Positions 21,941 through 33,376 of a stretch of DNA of 64,000 nt are shown in pieces. The stretch is taken from the NCBI GenBank assembly GCA_007115705.1, contig QXEO01000339.1, positions 6,443,386-6,507,385 of the forward strand, written 5' to 3'. Under the pieces are notes generated by a model. The model worked only from the letters and a program-made list of their open reading frames with translations. It ran no database searches and had not been told where the DNA came from. Within the stretch, counting starts at the first letter, position 1, and each line of letters opens with the position of its first letter. The position numbers and the translations under genes are program-made. Source of the DNA: Dactylis glomerata (taxonomy: Eukaryota; Streptophyta; Magnoliopsida; Poales; Poaceae).

Positions 21941-23507
21941 GGTTTTGACGACCACACGAACCAACATGTCTTTGGTGACATGTCTCAGACTCCACCATTG
22001 CCACCCACACAGGACACACAACCACTTACCACGGGGTGACGAGCAGGAGTACAACCTTCCTCCATGGAACCGACGTCCACCCCACCGTAGGTACTCGCCT
22101 TTTGGTCCTCGTCAGCGGAGAGGGAGGACCCGTGCTCATAGAGAGGACAAATACTTCTCTCCATGTTTTAGACATATTTTTATCTATATATATTTGTTTT
22201 AAACTTTTACCTATGTATGGGACATATTTGTATATATGTTCTCATGAGGCATATGAGCGAGACAATTTTTCCATTTATTACGAAGCAACAATTTTTATAA
22301 CGAATCTACACAATTTCCATTTTAATATGGTACAATTGAAAGTAAGATACATTTAAATGTAGAATTTAAAATACTGCTACTTTAATTATACAACTGGTTG
22401 CGACAATTAAGATACTAGGACATAAGTCTACTTAGTCTAGCGTGGATAGGACTCACAAGCCCTTTCTCTCTCTACCTCTCTGCCTCACGGGAATGCTTGT
22501 GCTACTATTCCTCCTCCCCCTCCATGCAGAGTCTAGCTTCTTTGTTTTTCCGAGATATCTACTGAAAGAAACATCATTCGCCAAATCGCAATGGGTGGAT
22601 CATGCTAATAATTGGCACTCATGAAAAACTTCATGCCGAAGTAATCAGAAAAATTTTGTCACCTCCCTCACCTTCCAGGGATCGCCTCACCAACACCGCC
22701 CGACTGACATGCGTGGGGGAAACCTCACATCCTTCATCTTCATCGGTCTACTAGTTTGTTCCGACCAAGGCAAAATCATTGCCAGTCATACAATTGGGGA
22801 ACAAAGAGAGCAACAGAGAAGTTTGCTTGAATAAAGAATGAAGAGGAGATTTTATAGGCTCTGATCAGTGGTGTCATTGGACAAAATTTGAGTAGGAACA
22901 ATGTGTCAGAAAACTGAACAAGAATGGTGGGCGGGAAGATTGAACAGGAACGGTGGGCGGGAATATCCGCAGATGGAACGAGTATCGGTAAAAAAACATG
23001 GATGCGGGTGGCGATCATCTCTTTTGGCGCCAAATTTTTTTTGTCCCAAAAGGCAGAAGAAACGGACATATTGTCTTTGAAGTAGATGAAAGGGCTAATC
23101 CTCCTTCTAGCAGGTGACTGCATGCACTTATTGTTTATGCCATGGACGACAAGTCCTATCGTCGTTGCCTAAAAATAAGTATAATAAAGTACAATCAACA
23201 TGATGCTATAAGGATTTAAATATTATATTTATGCTAAGTTAGATGAAAGAGAAGAAGAGAGAGAAGAGAAGCCGACTGTAGAATAAGAGCCAGCTACAAC
23301 ACGGACTCCTAGGTACTTTGTGATAATATGATGTGGGCTAGCTATTTATATAACAATACATATTTATACCTAACTATTATACATGTTAGCTATAGATAAC
23401 CTGGCACTACCTTATTATATACGTATTATATATGAAAATATTTTTATTTTATTAAAGATCCATATTTACGTATGTGCAAAGTTTTGTGTTTTTCGGCAGG
23501 CTCTACA
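21941..23507. other. Intergenic, no supported gene
   Basis: Short frames only. It includes a near-tandem pair of a ~24-bp motif around GGTGGGCGGGAA (22905-22965). It also includes a MITE-like stretch at about 23235-23350 (GAGAGAAGAGAAGC, GCCAGCTACAACACGGACTC) whose ends I could not define. Confidence 0.4.
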
Positions 23508-23646
23508 TAAGTCCAAAATGCCATGTCGTTGTCGCCCAATGCTCCAAGGGGATCTATCAACACATTTCGTAGCAATCGTGCGAAGTATCATTAGTTACAA
23601 AAGATTGACAAGTAATCACTAAGGGTCCTTAAGCATGAATATTGGG
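23508..23646 (+). repeat. Direct repeat of ~139 bp, copy 1
   Basis: It starts TAAGTCCAAAATGCC and ends GCATGAATA, and matches 24393-24530 with a few differences. Its first base coincides with the host T that follows the Helitron-like CTAG end before copy 2. Confidence 0.88.
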
Positions 23647-23813
23647 CCACAATTTGTTTTTGATATGTTGAAACACAGTTTGTTTTTTAAGAAAGTACCT
23701 GCAAAGTTGGGCCATATTGTACTAATGATTACATATATATTGATAGATACTAAGTTCAAATGGATTACTCCTTACATTATGTATATTATTTTGTGGTATT
23801 TATTGAAACAACA

Positions 23814-24392
23814 TGGCATTGCACGTGCCATGCTAATATTTGTTTTGGATGTGTCACCAAATAAGATAGGCGAAACTAAGAAATGCATGTGGGATGTGAA
23901 AAATGATTTCCCTAGAAAAAGTCATTAGTTGTAAGAATTACTTGATTCTTGTATATAAAATTGCAAAAATCATTAGTTCTCTAGACTTTTGAGTGCTACC
24001 ATTTGTTGATGCTTGAAGATTGTTGGCACGGAGTGGGATGAGGAACCATGAGTTTTGAACCTTCATTTTTAGTGTTGTCATATTTAGATTGGATTTGGAA
24101 GGTGATGAGGAAAAGGTGGAAATGGACATCATATGTTTCATGTTGTGTATGGTGCATATGAATGGAAAAGAAATTTTCTTTGCCTCATTGTCAAGTCTGG
24201 CAGCAGTCTTCCCCCTCCTCGCCAGCGTGGATGAAAGAACCGACATGAGAGATTGCATAGATAATTTTGGCTAACATTAACGAGCACTAGGCTTTGGGAT
24301 TTTTGAGAAGGAAAGAAGGGGGTGTTAGGACGCTACAATATATTGCTATTGAGCGATTGTATAGTCGTGCTTTGCACGTGTACACTTACTAG
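23814..24392 (+). mobile_element. Helitron-like 3' end (5' end not found)
   Basis: The terminus at 24361-24392 has the hairpin CGTGC-TTT-GCACG, then about 13 nt, then CTAG at 24389-24392, followed by T. This is the Helitron 3' signature. A second hairpin-like motif at 23814-23832 (CATGGCA...TGCCATG followed by CTAAT) may be another end. No TC 5' terminus was recognised, so the extent is uncertain. Confidence 0.45.
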
Positions 24393-24530
24393 TAAGTCCA
24401 AAATGCCATATCGTTGCCGCCCAATGCTCCAAGGGGACCTATCAACACATTTCGTAGCAATCGTGCGGAGTATCATTAGTTACAAAAAGATTGACAAGTA
24501 ATCACTAAGGGTCTTTAAGCATGAATATAC
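24393..24530 (+). repeat. Direct repeat of ~139 bp, copy 2
   Basis: Matches 23508-23646. It begins exactly at the base after the Helitron CTAG terminus. Confidence 0.88.
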
Positions 24531-24599
24531 AGTAATTACCTCCTTCAGATCTCCCGTCTCACACAAAAAAGCAGAATCTCTGGTTTTGCTCTCTACAAT

Positions 24600-24850
24600 T
24601 CAATCAAATCTACACTTACCATTACTCACAATGCAGGCAATCGGCAATTCATATCAAATCTACACTTACCATTACGCATAATGCAGGCAATTAATCGGCA
24701 GTTCATATCAATTAAATCTACGATTTCCTCTATTCAATCAAGTCTGCACTTACCGTTACTCACAATGCAAGCAATCAGCAGTTCATATCAAAATCTACAC
24801 TTACCATTAGGCATAATGCAGGCAATTAATCCGCAGTTCATATCAAATAA
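24600..24850 (+). repeat. Promoter-proximal minisatellite, four ~50-60 bp units
   Basis: Units begin ATCAAATCTACACTTACC and end GCAGTTCAT. They alternate between a form with ACTCACAATGC (units 1 and 3) and a longer form with GCATAATGCAGGCAATTAAT (units 2 and 4), which implies a dimeric higher-order unit. The array lies about 120-370 bp upstream of the aspartic protease ATG. Confidence 0.8.
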
Positions 24851-24971
24851 TTACTTGCCCCATTGGTCTGCCCATTTGCCGTATTAATACTACCCCTGCA
24901 CCGCACCATCGTCGATCATACACTGCAAGCGACAGTATAGCTAATATACTGAATAGTTAAGGTAGGCGACA

Positions 24972-25119
24972 ATGGCGGGGCACGCTGTTTTGCTCGTCGG
25001 CTTGGTCCTGACGGCACAGCTGTGCGGGTGCACGGCGGACATCGGAGGCGGCGGGTTTAGCGTGGAGATCATCCACCGGGACTCCGCCAAATCTCCGTTC
25101 CACGACCCGAAGCTCACCG
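24972..25119 (+). pseudogene. Nepenthesin/CDR1-like aspartic protease, N-terminal part (codons 1-49)
   Basis: The ATG opens a hydrophobic signal peptide (MAGHAVLLVGLVLTAQLCGC, residues 1-20), so the product would enter the secretory pathway. The propeptide motif GFSVEIIHRDSAKSPF follows, which is diagnostic of the plant CDR1/nepenthesin group of secreted A1 aspartic proteases. The frame is cut after base 25119 by a retrotransposon. Downstream of the break the frame stops within about 12 codons, so only a signal-peptide fragment could be made. The rest of the gene is at 36347-37581. Confidence 0.88.
25115..25119 (+). repeat. Target-site duplication CACCG, left
   Basis: CACCG precedes TGTTGG and is repeated at 36342-36346 after CCAACA. 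It lies inside the aspartic protease coding sequence. Confidence 0.93.
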
Positions 25120-25640
25120 TGTTGGACATAATTCGTCATTTGGGACTAACATAAACATGTGCTGATCACCAAAGATTGCACCTAATGGTCATTAGCAGAG
25201 AGGGATTAGGGTTAACTCACGGATAGATGGAGAATTCCCTCGACTGCTAGATGCAAGCATGGTTGCAGGCATGGTGTAGCCCATCCTGATACAAAGAGGC
25301 CGCCAGCACTACCCTCCTGGTGGCCGGCGGTGGTCGTCGGTCTTCTGATCCCAGCAGCCCCCTTTTAGGATCGGTAGTTTAGAAGTCTGGGGAGATTAGT
25401 CCCGTACGTGTGTATATCCCTTAGAGAGACTCGACCTCCTCTTTATATATGTGGTGCTGTGGGACCAGGGACCGAAACCAGTTGGTTTTTTTTTATTGGG
25501 GTGCCCCGATCAGGCACATTAGTTACGTATACGAAGGGGTCCAGAACGTTGGTTCATGGACCACTTCCCTAACGTTCTTTGACTCTGTCCTTTCTTCAGT
25601 TAACCTTTTAATTTCAGTTAAACTGACAGATCAACCAACA
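25120..25640 (-). mobile_element. LTR 1 of tandem Copia-like element
   Basis: 521 bp, TGTTGG...CCAACA ends. It differs from LTR 2 at C25478 versus T30829 and in a T-run length. A minus-strand TATA box lies at about 25440-25451. Confidence 0.93.
25440..25451 (-). promoter_or_regulatory. TATA box of the Copia-like LTR (also at ~30791 and ~36141)
   Basis: The minus strand reads ATATATAAAGAGG. It is repeated in all three LTRs. Transcription would run leftward, antisense to the protease gene. Confidence 0.55.
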
Positions 25641-25653
25641 TTCTCCCCCTTGA
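25641..25653 (-). other. Polypurine tract, internal copy 1 (copy 2 at 30991-31003)
   Basis: The minus strand reads CAAGGGGGAGAA directly before the LTR start TGTTGG. Confidence 0.8.
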
Positions 25654-27708
25654 TCGTTAGTTTTAACTTCATTCGCCCATTCTCCATAGGAATAATATAT
25701 CAAAATGAGGCGTTACAATAGCTAATGAAATGCTATAGAAACTCAACACTTATGACATACCAGCCTATTTAGAAATGGATAACATTTCACTTAATGGGAG
25801 CGGTTCTTTTAACAGTCCATAATTCCAGGATCATAATCCCATGCCGGCAACATAATCACAAAAATGGGTGGTAAGCCTTCGATAGACGGATCCGAAACAA
25901 ACTTATATGCTTATCATCAAAATTTGATCCTGGATTCTATCTTTCACAACATGAAACGTATTGTCAATGGTCTTGGCAACACCATTTAACTTGTTGTTAC
26001 TCGCATAGAAGATTACATGTTCATAATGCAGTAAGTTTTGAAATGCTTTCTGCCACCTTAATTTTGGGAAATCCTAATTGACATACAACCTGCCCGATAG
26101 CCTCTTAACATGCCACATAATAGTTTGCATCATTGTTGATGCATCAATGTCATTTTGGAGCTTTTCCACGATATAGCTCTATATGCGAGGGTGAGGATTT
26201 AACATGACGTGGAAACTTTAATATCCACATACCTCGCAAAAACCAATGTCTGAATAACCCACAATATTGAGGATACCAGACTTATTCTTGAGCATGTAAA
26301 CCTTATTATCTTGCATGAAGTGCAAGACTTTTCGGCGGCTTTTCCAGTGGTCCATTTCCGGACTTATTTCATATTTGCCAATTATCCCGATCATACATAG
26401 GGCGTGTTCATACTTGAATACACATGTGCTTCTAACAACTGAAGCATAAGGAACCGACATTATCTGGCCAATTTAAAATAGTTCCTTTGAACACTGATGT
26501 GTCCACCTTTATCCCCTTAACTTTAGCAGCAGGTAAGATAGAATATTAGCGCGTAATATTTTCTTTCATACTCTATCAACATATGTCATCATAATTAGAC
26601 GTATACTCCTTTTGGACCTATATCTTGGTGATCCTCAATACAACAAAGTACAAGGCATCGCTAGGATCATATATATCATAATTAGAAAGAATAGAAATCC
26701 ATTGGTTCCCAAATAAGATTCTATCTTCATTAGGTAGTGAAACTTACTCCCCCTGATCATACATCTCATAATTTTCATCATATATGGTAAGAATCCACAA
26801 AGATGAACATTTACACACATTATTTATCATATGGGAACTGTTGAGGCTCAACATAGAGTGTTGCATTAGGATTTTCATAATCCTCAACTTACTTGATGCA
26901 TGTGAACAAAGATCTATCGGAGTACTCCATAAGATTTTTGTTCATAAGCTCTAAGTTCTAGATGACCATTCTATTTTGGAGATCATGCCTCCAAAATCTT
27001 TATAACATGCATTTCAGTTCTAAACCATAACACTGTTGGGTAGAAGATGGAAAAGAACTTAAGGAAGTGTTACCCATGATTATAAATGACGTTGGTCAAA
27101 AATATAACCATAAGGCACCTGATACTGTCAAACTTGACACTTGAGTGAAGAGTGACACATGATTGTACATGACGTTGGTCAGAAATACAACCATAAGCCA
27201 CACGCCACATAATCAATATTAGGTTGGCAAACTTGCCATTTTAACATCCATGTGTGTTTCATACCGTTCATAAGGGAGTAAACATGATAAAAGGAGTTTG
27301 AACATTTGTTTGTTTTTTCATTCATTCTCCAAATAAGACTTCTCGTTGGTTCCATCATACTCGGAGAATTAATACATGCACCATTCTAGTGTAAGAAAAG
27401 TGAGTACTATATCCCATATTAAATGAGACAAACCATTCTCCCCCTCGAAATGTGGTAAACATGACCACAATTTCGACGAGGTCTCATCATTCAACTTCTC
27501 TTACATATTGATTAATATGTCACAGAACACATAATTAATGCAAAAGATTCATTAATAACATAAAATCTTCTCACCTCATGGTGAGATTAACATAAAATAA
27601 TACATTGCAAATAACCAAAAGGTTCATAAGAATAAACAAAATGTCATCTAATGTTCCATTCTTTATTGTCCTCATAGCAAAACCCCTCAAAAACTCGTCT
27701 TAACAAGT
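25654..27708 (-). other. Retroelement internal, mostly non-coding (copy 2 at 31004-33058)
   Basis: AT-rich. Apart from the RT/RNase H relic, no domain was found. Polypurine-like runs (minus-strand GGGGGAGTAAG near 26746 and GAGGGGGAGAATGG near 27440) recur inside. Confidence 0.5.
26218..26460 (-). pseudogene. Copia RT/RNase H relic, internal copy 1
   Basis: The minus-strand piece opens PYASVVRS, has MDHWKSRRKVLHFMQ, and ends VVGYSDIGF-like. This is the Copia polymerase pattern just before RNase H (normally DHWKA...VLRYLQ...GYSDSDF). It is short and isolated, with no catalytic YVDD in view. It is a residue of pol. Confidence 0.7.
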
Positions 27709-28026
27709 TTAAACATCTTTAAAGTGCTCCTCAATAGAAGCCAGGTACTCCTTGGCATACATTGAGTCGGGAATTGCATTCTTTATGTCAGAGGAGATGG
27801 TATTCTTCATGATAAGGAGTGAAACATGGTTCGATCTCTCCCATTCATTTGCTTTCAAGTTATACTTCTCCTTTGCTTCAACATAATCCTCAATAGGAAC
27901 TTTCGGGGCATCTTCATCTAATGCATAGTGATAGTCAAGGATCTCTATCATCAAGAGAGTCCTTTCCTTCCATTTGAGAAAATCAGCCCCATTGTCCAAG
28001 TTAATGAACTCAAATTTGTAATCCAT
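27709..28026 (-). CDS. Copia gag N-terminal fragment, internal copy 1
   Basis: 105 codons from an ATG near the 5' side of the element. FLKWKERTLLMIEILDYHYAL and a central EWERSNHVSLLIMKNTI segment match the gag N-terminal domain of plant Copia elements. The usual C-terminal zinc knuckles are absent because the frame ends after about 105 codons. It may be all that is left of gag. Confidence 0.72.
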   Translation of the reverse strand: MDYKFEFINLDNGADFLKWKERTLLMIEILDYHYALDEDAPKVPIEDYVEAKEKYNLKANEWERSNHVSLLIMKNTISSDIKNAIPDSMYAKEYLASIEEHFKDV

Positions 28027-28029
28027 TGC

Positions 28030-29400
28030 TGAAATAAAGATGACATTTTATGAGCATTATCAAACGTAAAACTTGAATGATGTTAATCAAAACAAGTTAA
28101 TCATGTTCTAATTTGTATCACCACAGGGGTTAAAACAGAAAAGAACATTATTCATAACATGACAATAATCAACGTTGGTCAGAATAATATCACATGCTCA
28201 TAATTAAAATCTCTAATCAAAACTTCTCGTTGGTTCCATTTTGACTAGAGAAACATAAAATAACATTAATGGCCAAGTAACAACATAGTCAACATAAATC
28301 ATTCTTCCGTAAACTTACACATTTATCAAACATGTTGAAGTTAGCATTGAAACTTTTAACAACATGGTACAAAAGTACCATCCATTTTGGACATTTATTA
28401 CATCATGATTGATCAAATAATTGGTAAAACAACAATAGTCAATTAAATGACAGTACATTTCCATGATGACCACTAATATTCTCTAAATAGACAACACCAT
28501 CTTCAAAGAATCAATATTATTGTGAGCCTTCATCACCTTCTGCCAGTGCATGCGAAAAGCACTAACATAACATTTTGTCGTACTGGCTCAACATTATAAG
28601 GTCGCATAGTGCGGTGCGGAAAACCGAACCATACGACCCTTAACATTATGTGGCCTCTCAGCCCATCAATATGATCACCATATTAAGGAATACCAAAATC
28701 ATGAGATCAACATAAAATCATTAGTGTTGAGCACATCATTAAGAAATTAATTGTCATAGTAATGACAATATCATAAACTTTTTGCTCAAAAACAATTCAA
28801 AACTTCTAACAATTAACCATAATCATGCTCAAAAACAATATCATTTGTAACATTTAAAATTAAACCTTAAATGATATTAACTAAAGACCTTCATTAAAGC
28901 AAAGATGCCATATAAAATGCATCAACATAAAATTTAATAATAGTTACCAAAAACACCTTAATCACATGAAGAAAATTCCATATGAAAAACTTTAATTGTG
29001 CTCATAAACAATACACGTTATTTCACCACAAAATTAATCCGTTTCTCATTAAATATAAGCACATCGTTCTCATAATAAAAAAATACCCTTTTCATTGGTA
29101 TTTAAAGTTATAGTCAACATGCAACATATTAAAAGAACAATAACATGTTTACTAATAATATTTTAGGCAGTAACTTTCTGAATTTAAAAACAGTGCACAA
29201 AACTGAAACATAAAAGAAACAACATAAAACTGTAAAATGCACTGAAAATAAACAAAAAAACTTCTGCAGCCCAGCAAAAAGCTAGGAAAAACCTACTATA
29301 GGCCGAAGCCCACCTTCAGATTCAGCCCAATAAGCCCCTTGGGCCCAACAACGTTCCCTCATCAATTCTGGCCGTTGGATTGAAGCAGACGGTCAAGATC
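28030..29400 (-). other. AT-rich internal leader, no gene (copy 2 at 33380-34750)
   Basis: Between the GC-rich island and gag on the element strand. Very AT-rich, with scattered repeats of CATAAAAT and AACATAA motifs. Nothing coding is seen. Confidence 0.5.
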
Positions 29401-29404
29401 TTCC

Positions 29405-30145
29405 CGGTTGGAACAAAGCCTACTGACCGGTGGGGAAAACCCTAGCCTTATCCATTTCCCTTCCTCCTCCCGATTTCTCCGCGTGAGACGAGACAGGCGA
29501 CGCCGGAGGCGACCGCGCTGCTCCACGGCGGCCATGGCGGCGCGGTGGCTGCGCTCGACGGAGCCGCGTGCGAGGACTAGGTCCCGCGCGCTGCTTCACC
29601 GAGCGTGCCTACCGGCGCTGCCTTTCCTTTTCAGGCGTTCTCGGGTCGAGTGCTGCGGGGCTCGGCGGCAAGCCGGCGCAGCCATTTGGTGATGAAGACG
29701 GCGGGCGGCGTAAGGACACCGGCGTCTGCATCCATCCGCGCCTTTCGGCGCGTCCATCCATGCGCTCCTCGGGGAAAAGCGGCGGCGCAGCGCCATCGCC
29801 CTCGCACAGCGGTGCGTGCTGTGCGGCCCCCGGAGGGAGAGGCGACGAGGTGGAGATGCCGACGGTGAGCCGCCGGCCAGTTTGCGACGACGGCGACGGT
29901 GGCACGGAGGCCAGCGATGCGCGCGCGTCCATTCCGCGCGTCTTCTCCATCAGGAGTCGACGGCGTGTAGGCACCTCTACCTCTGCACTCCGACGAGCCA
30001 AAACTTCCGCTCGCCCTCTCCAGTCAGAGGAGGCGGCGTTGCGGCATCCTCACCCTCGCGCAGCGTTGATCTCTGCGCGGGCCCCGAAGGGAAGGCGACG
30101 ACGCGGCAATAATTCGGTGAGCGCGGATCCCAGTTTAGGTTAGGG
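29405..30145. other. GC-rich island in the retroelement 5' leader, copy 1
   Basis: About 740 bp of strongly GC-rich DNA in an otherwise AT-rich element, between the primer-binding site and gag. It has a gene-leader look on the plus strand (AAACCCTAGCC, a pyrimidine-rich leader, then ATG in GCGGCCATGGCGGC near 29534), but no frame matches a known domain. It may be captured host sequence or a GC-rich leader. Confidence 0.5.
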
Positions 30146-30457
30146 TTCATCATAACAATTTGGGGATTTTACTTCTTAATTGCTTGCACATGAATATCAG
30201 ACCAAATTTAATTAACCGTACCATGAATTGTATCACAAAGCAAAACTTGATTGATTGAACTTGATCTCAAAACTTTAACAGTGCATGTTTGCTAAACAAA
30301 CTAAGTCTGACCATGCTGAACATGGGCTAAACCGAGGCTAAAACAGAAACAAAACTTGCGGATACAAGATCCATGAGACATAAGCATGACTAACAGATCG
30401 AATTAGGGTTCCCTAATCGAAATTAACATACTTAGGGCAATTAAGATGATCAGATCA

Positions 30458-30469
30458 GCTCTGATACCA
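30458..30469 (-). other. Primer-binding site, internal copy 1
   Basis: Minus-strand TGGTATCAGAGC, complementary to initiator Met tRNA, one base from the LTR. This is the usual Copia primer site. Confidence 0.88.
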
Positions 30470-30470
30470 T

Positions 30471-30990
30471 TGTTGGACATAATTCGTCATTTGGGACTAA
30501 CATAAACATGTGCTGATCACCAAAGATTGCACCTAATGGTCATTAGCAGAGAGGGATTAGGGTTAACTCACGGATAGATGGAGAATTCCCTCGACTGCTA
30601 GATGCAAGCATGGTTGCAGGCATGGTGTAGCCCATCCTGATACAAAGAGGCCGCCAGCACTACCCTCCTGGTGGCCGGCGGTGGTCGTCGGTCTTCTGAT
30701 CCCAGCAGCCCCCTTTTAGGATCGGTAGTTTAGAAGTCTGGGGAGATTAGTCCCGTACGTGTGTATATCCCTTAGAGAGACTCGACCTCCTCTTTATATA
30801 TGTGGTGCTGTGGGACCAGGGACCGAAATCAGTTGGTTTTTTTTATTGGGGTGCCCCGATCAGGCACATTAGTTACGTATACGAAGGGGTCCAGAACGTT
30901 GGTTCATGGACCACTTCCCTAACGTTCTTTGACTCTGTCCTTTCTTCAGTTAACCTTTTAATTTCAGTTAAACTGACAGATCAACCAACA
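30471..30990 (-). mobile_element. LTR 2 (central) of tandem Copia-like element
   Basis: 520 bp, shared by the two internal domains. Same ends as LTR 1 and LTR 3. Confidence 0.93.
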
Positions 30991-31567
30991 TTCTCCCCCT
31001 TGATCGTTAGTTTTAACTTCATTCGCCCATTCTCCATAGGAATAATATATCAAAATGAGGCGTTACAATAGCTAATGAAATGCTATAGAAACTCAACACT
31101 TATGACATACCAGCCTATTTAGAAATGGATAACATTTCACTTAATGGGAGCGGTTCTTTTAACAGTCCATAATTCCAGGATCATAATCCCATGCCGGCAA
31201 CATAATCACAAAAATGGGTGGTAAGCCTTCGATAGACGGATCCGAAACAAACTTATATGCTTATCATCAAAATTTGATCCTGGATTCTATCTTTCACAAC
31301 ATGAAACGTATTGTCAATGGTCTTGGCAACACCATTTAACTTGTTGTTACTCGCATAGAAGATTACATGTTCATAATGCAGTAAGTTTTGAAATGCTTTC
31401 TGCCACCTTAATTTTGGGAAATCCTAATTGACATACAACCTGCCCGATAGCCTCTTAACATGCCACATAATAGTTTGCATCATTGTTGATGCATCAATGT
31501 CATTTTGGAGCTTTTCCACGATATAGCTCTATATGCGAGGGTGAGGATTTAACATGACGTGGAAACT

Positions 31568-31810
31568 TTAATATCCACATACCTCGCAAAAACCAATGTC
31601 TGAATAACCCACAATATTGAGGATACCAGACTTATTCTTGAGCATGTAAACCTTATTATCTTGCATGAAGTGCAAGACTTTTCGGCGGCTTTTCCAGTGG
31701 TCCATTTCCGGACTTATTTCATATTTGCCAATTATCCCGATCATACATAGGGCGTGTTCATACTTGAATACACATGTGCTTCTAACAACTGAAGCATAAG
31801 GAACCGACAT
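31568..31810 (-). pseudogene. Copia RT/RNase H relic, internal copy 2
   Basis: Same 80-codon piece as 26218-26460, offset by 5,350 bp and identical in protein sequence. Confidence 0.7.
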
Positions 31811-33058
31811 TATCTGGCCAATTTAAAATAGTTCCTTTGAACACTGATGTGTCCACCTTTATCCCCTTAACTTTAGCAGCAGGTAAGATAGAATATTAGC
31901 GCGTAATATTTTCTTTCATACTCTATCAACATATGTCATCATAATTAGACGTATACTCCTTTTGGACCTATATCTTGGTGATCCTCAATACAACAAAGTA
32001 CAAGGCATCGCTAGGATCATATATATCATAATTAGAAAGAATAGAAATCCATTGGTTCCCAAATAAGATTCTATCTTCATTAGGTAGTGAAACTTACTCC
32101 CCCTGATCATACATCTCATAATTTTCATCATATATGGTAAGAATCCACAAAGATGAACATTTACACACATTATTTATCATATGGGAACTGTTGAGGCTCA
32201 ACATAGAGTGTTGCATTAGGATTTTCATAATCCTCAACTTACTTGATGCATGTGAACAAAGATCTATCGGAGTACTCCATAAGATTTTTGTTCATAAGCT
32301 CTAAGTTCTAGATGACCATTCTATTTTGGAGATCATGCCTCCAAAATCTTTATAACATGCATTTCAGTTCTAAACCATAACACTGTTGGGTAGAAGATGG
32401 AAAAGAACTTAAGGAAGTGTTACCCATGATTATAAATGACGTTGGTCAAAAATATAACCATAAGGCACCTGATACTGTCAAACTTGACACTTGAGTGAAG
32501 AGTGACACATGATTGTACATGACGTTGGTCAGAAATACAACCATAAGCCACACGCCACATAATCAATATTAGGTTGGCAAACTTGCCATTTTAACATCCA
32601 TGTGTGTTTCATACCGTTCATAAGGGAGTAAACATGATAAAAGGAGTTTGAACATTTGTTTGTTTTTTCATTCATTCTCCAAATAAGACTTCTCGTTGGT
32701 TCCATCATACTCGGAGAATTAATACATGCACCATTCTAGTGTAAGAAAAGTGAGTACTATATCCCATATTAAATGAGACAAACCATTCTCCCCCTCGAAA
32801 TGTGGTAAACATGACCACAATTTCGACGAGGTCTCATCATTCAACTTCTCTTACATATTGATTAATATGTCACAGAACACATAATTAATGCAAAAGATTC
32901 ATTAATAACATAAAATCTTCTCACCTCATGGTGAGATTAACATAAAATAATACATTGCAAATAACCAAAAGGTTCATAAGAATAAACAAAATGTCATCTA
33001 ATGTTCCATTCTTTATTGTCCTCATAGCAAAACCCCTCAAAAACTCGTCTTAACAAGT

Positions 33059-33376
33059 TTAAACATCTTTAAAGTGCTCCTCAATAGAAGCCAGGTACTC
33101 CTTGGCATACATTGAGTCGGGAATTGCATTCTTTATGTCAGAGGAGATGGTATTCTTCATGATAAGGAGTGAAACATGGTTCGATCTCTCCCATTCATTT
33201 GCTTTCAAGTTATACTTCTCCTTTGCTTCAACATAATCCTCAATAGGAACTTTCGGGGCATCTTCATCTAATGCATAGTGATAGTCAAGGATCTCTATCA
33301 TCAAGAGAGTCCTTTCCTTCCATTTGAGAAAATCAGCCCCATTGTCCAAGTTAATGAACTCAAATTTGTAATCCAT
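33059..33376 (-). CDS. Copia gag N-terminal fragment, internal copy 2
   Basis: Identical in protein to 27709-28026. Both copies retain an intact ATG and frame. Confidence 0.72.
   Translation of the reverse strand: MDYKFEFINLDNGADFLKWKERTLLMIEILDYHYALDEDAPKVPIEDYVEAKEKYNLKANEWERSNHVSLLIMKNTISSDIKNAIPDSMYAKEYLASIEEHFKDV

Noticed and set aside
29408..30143. Several overlapping open frames of 60-190 codons on both strands in the GC-rich island (and 5,350 bp later)
   Set aside because: All frames are open because of GC-rich composition. None shows a domain, and the segment lies in the untranslated leader of a retroelement.
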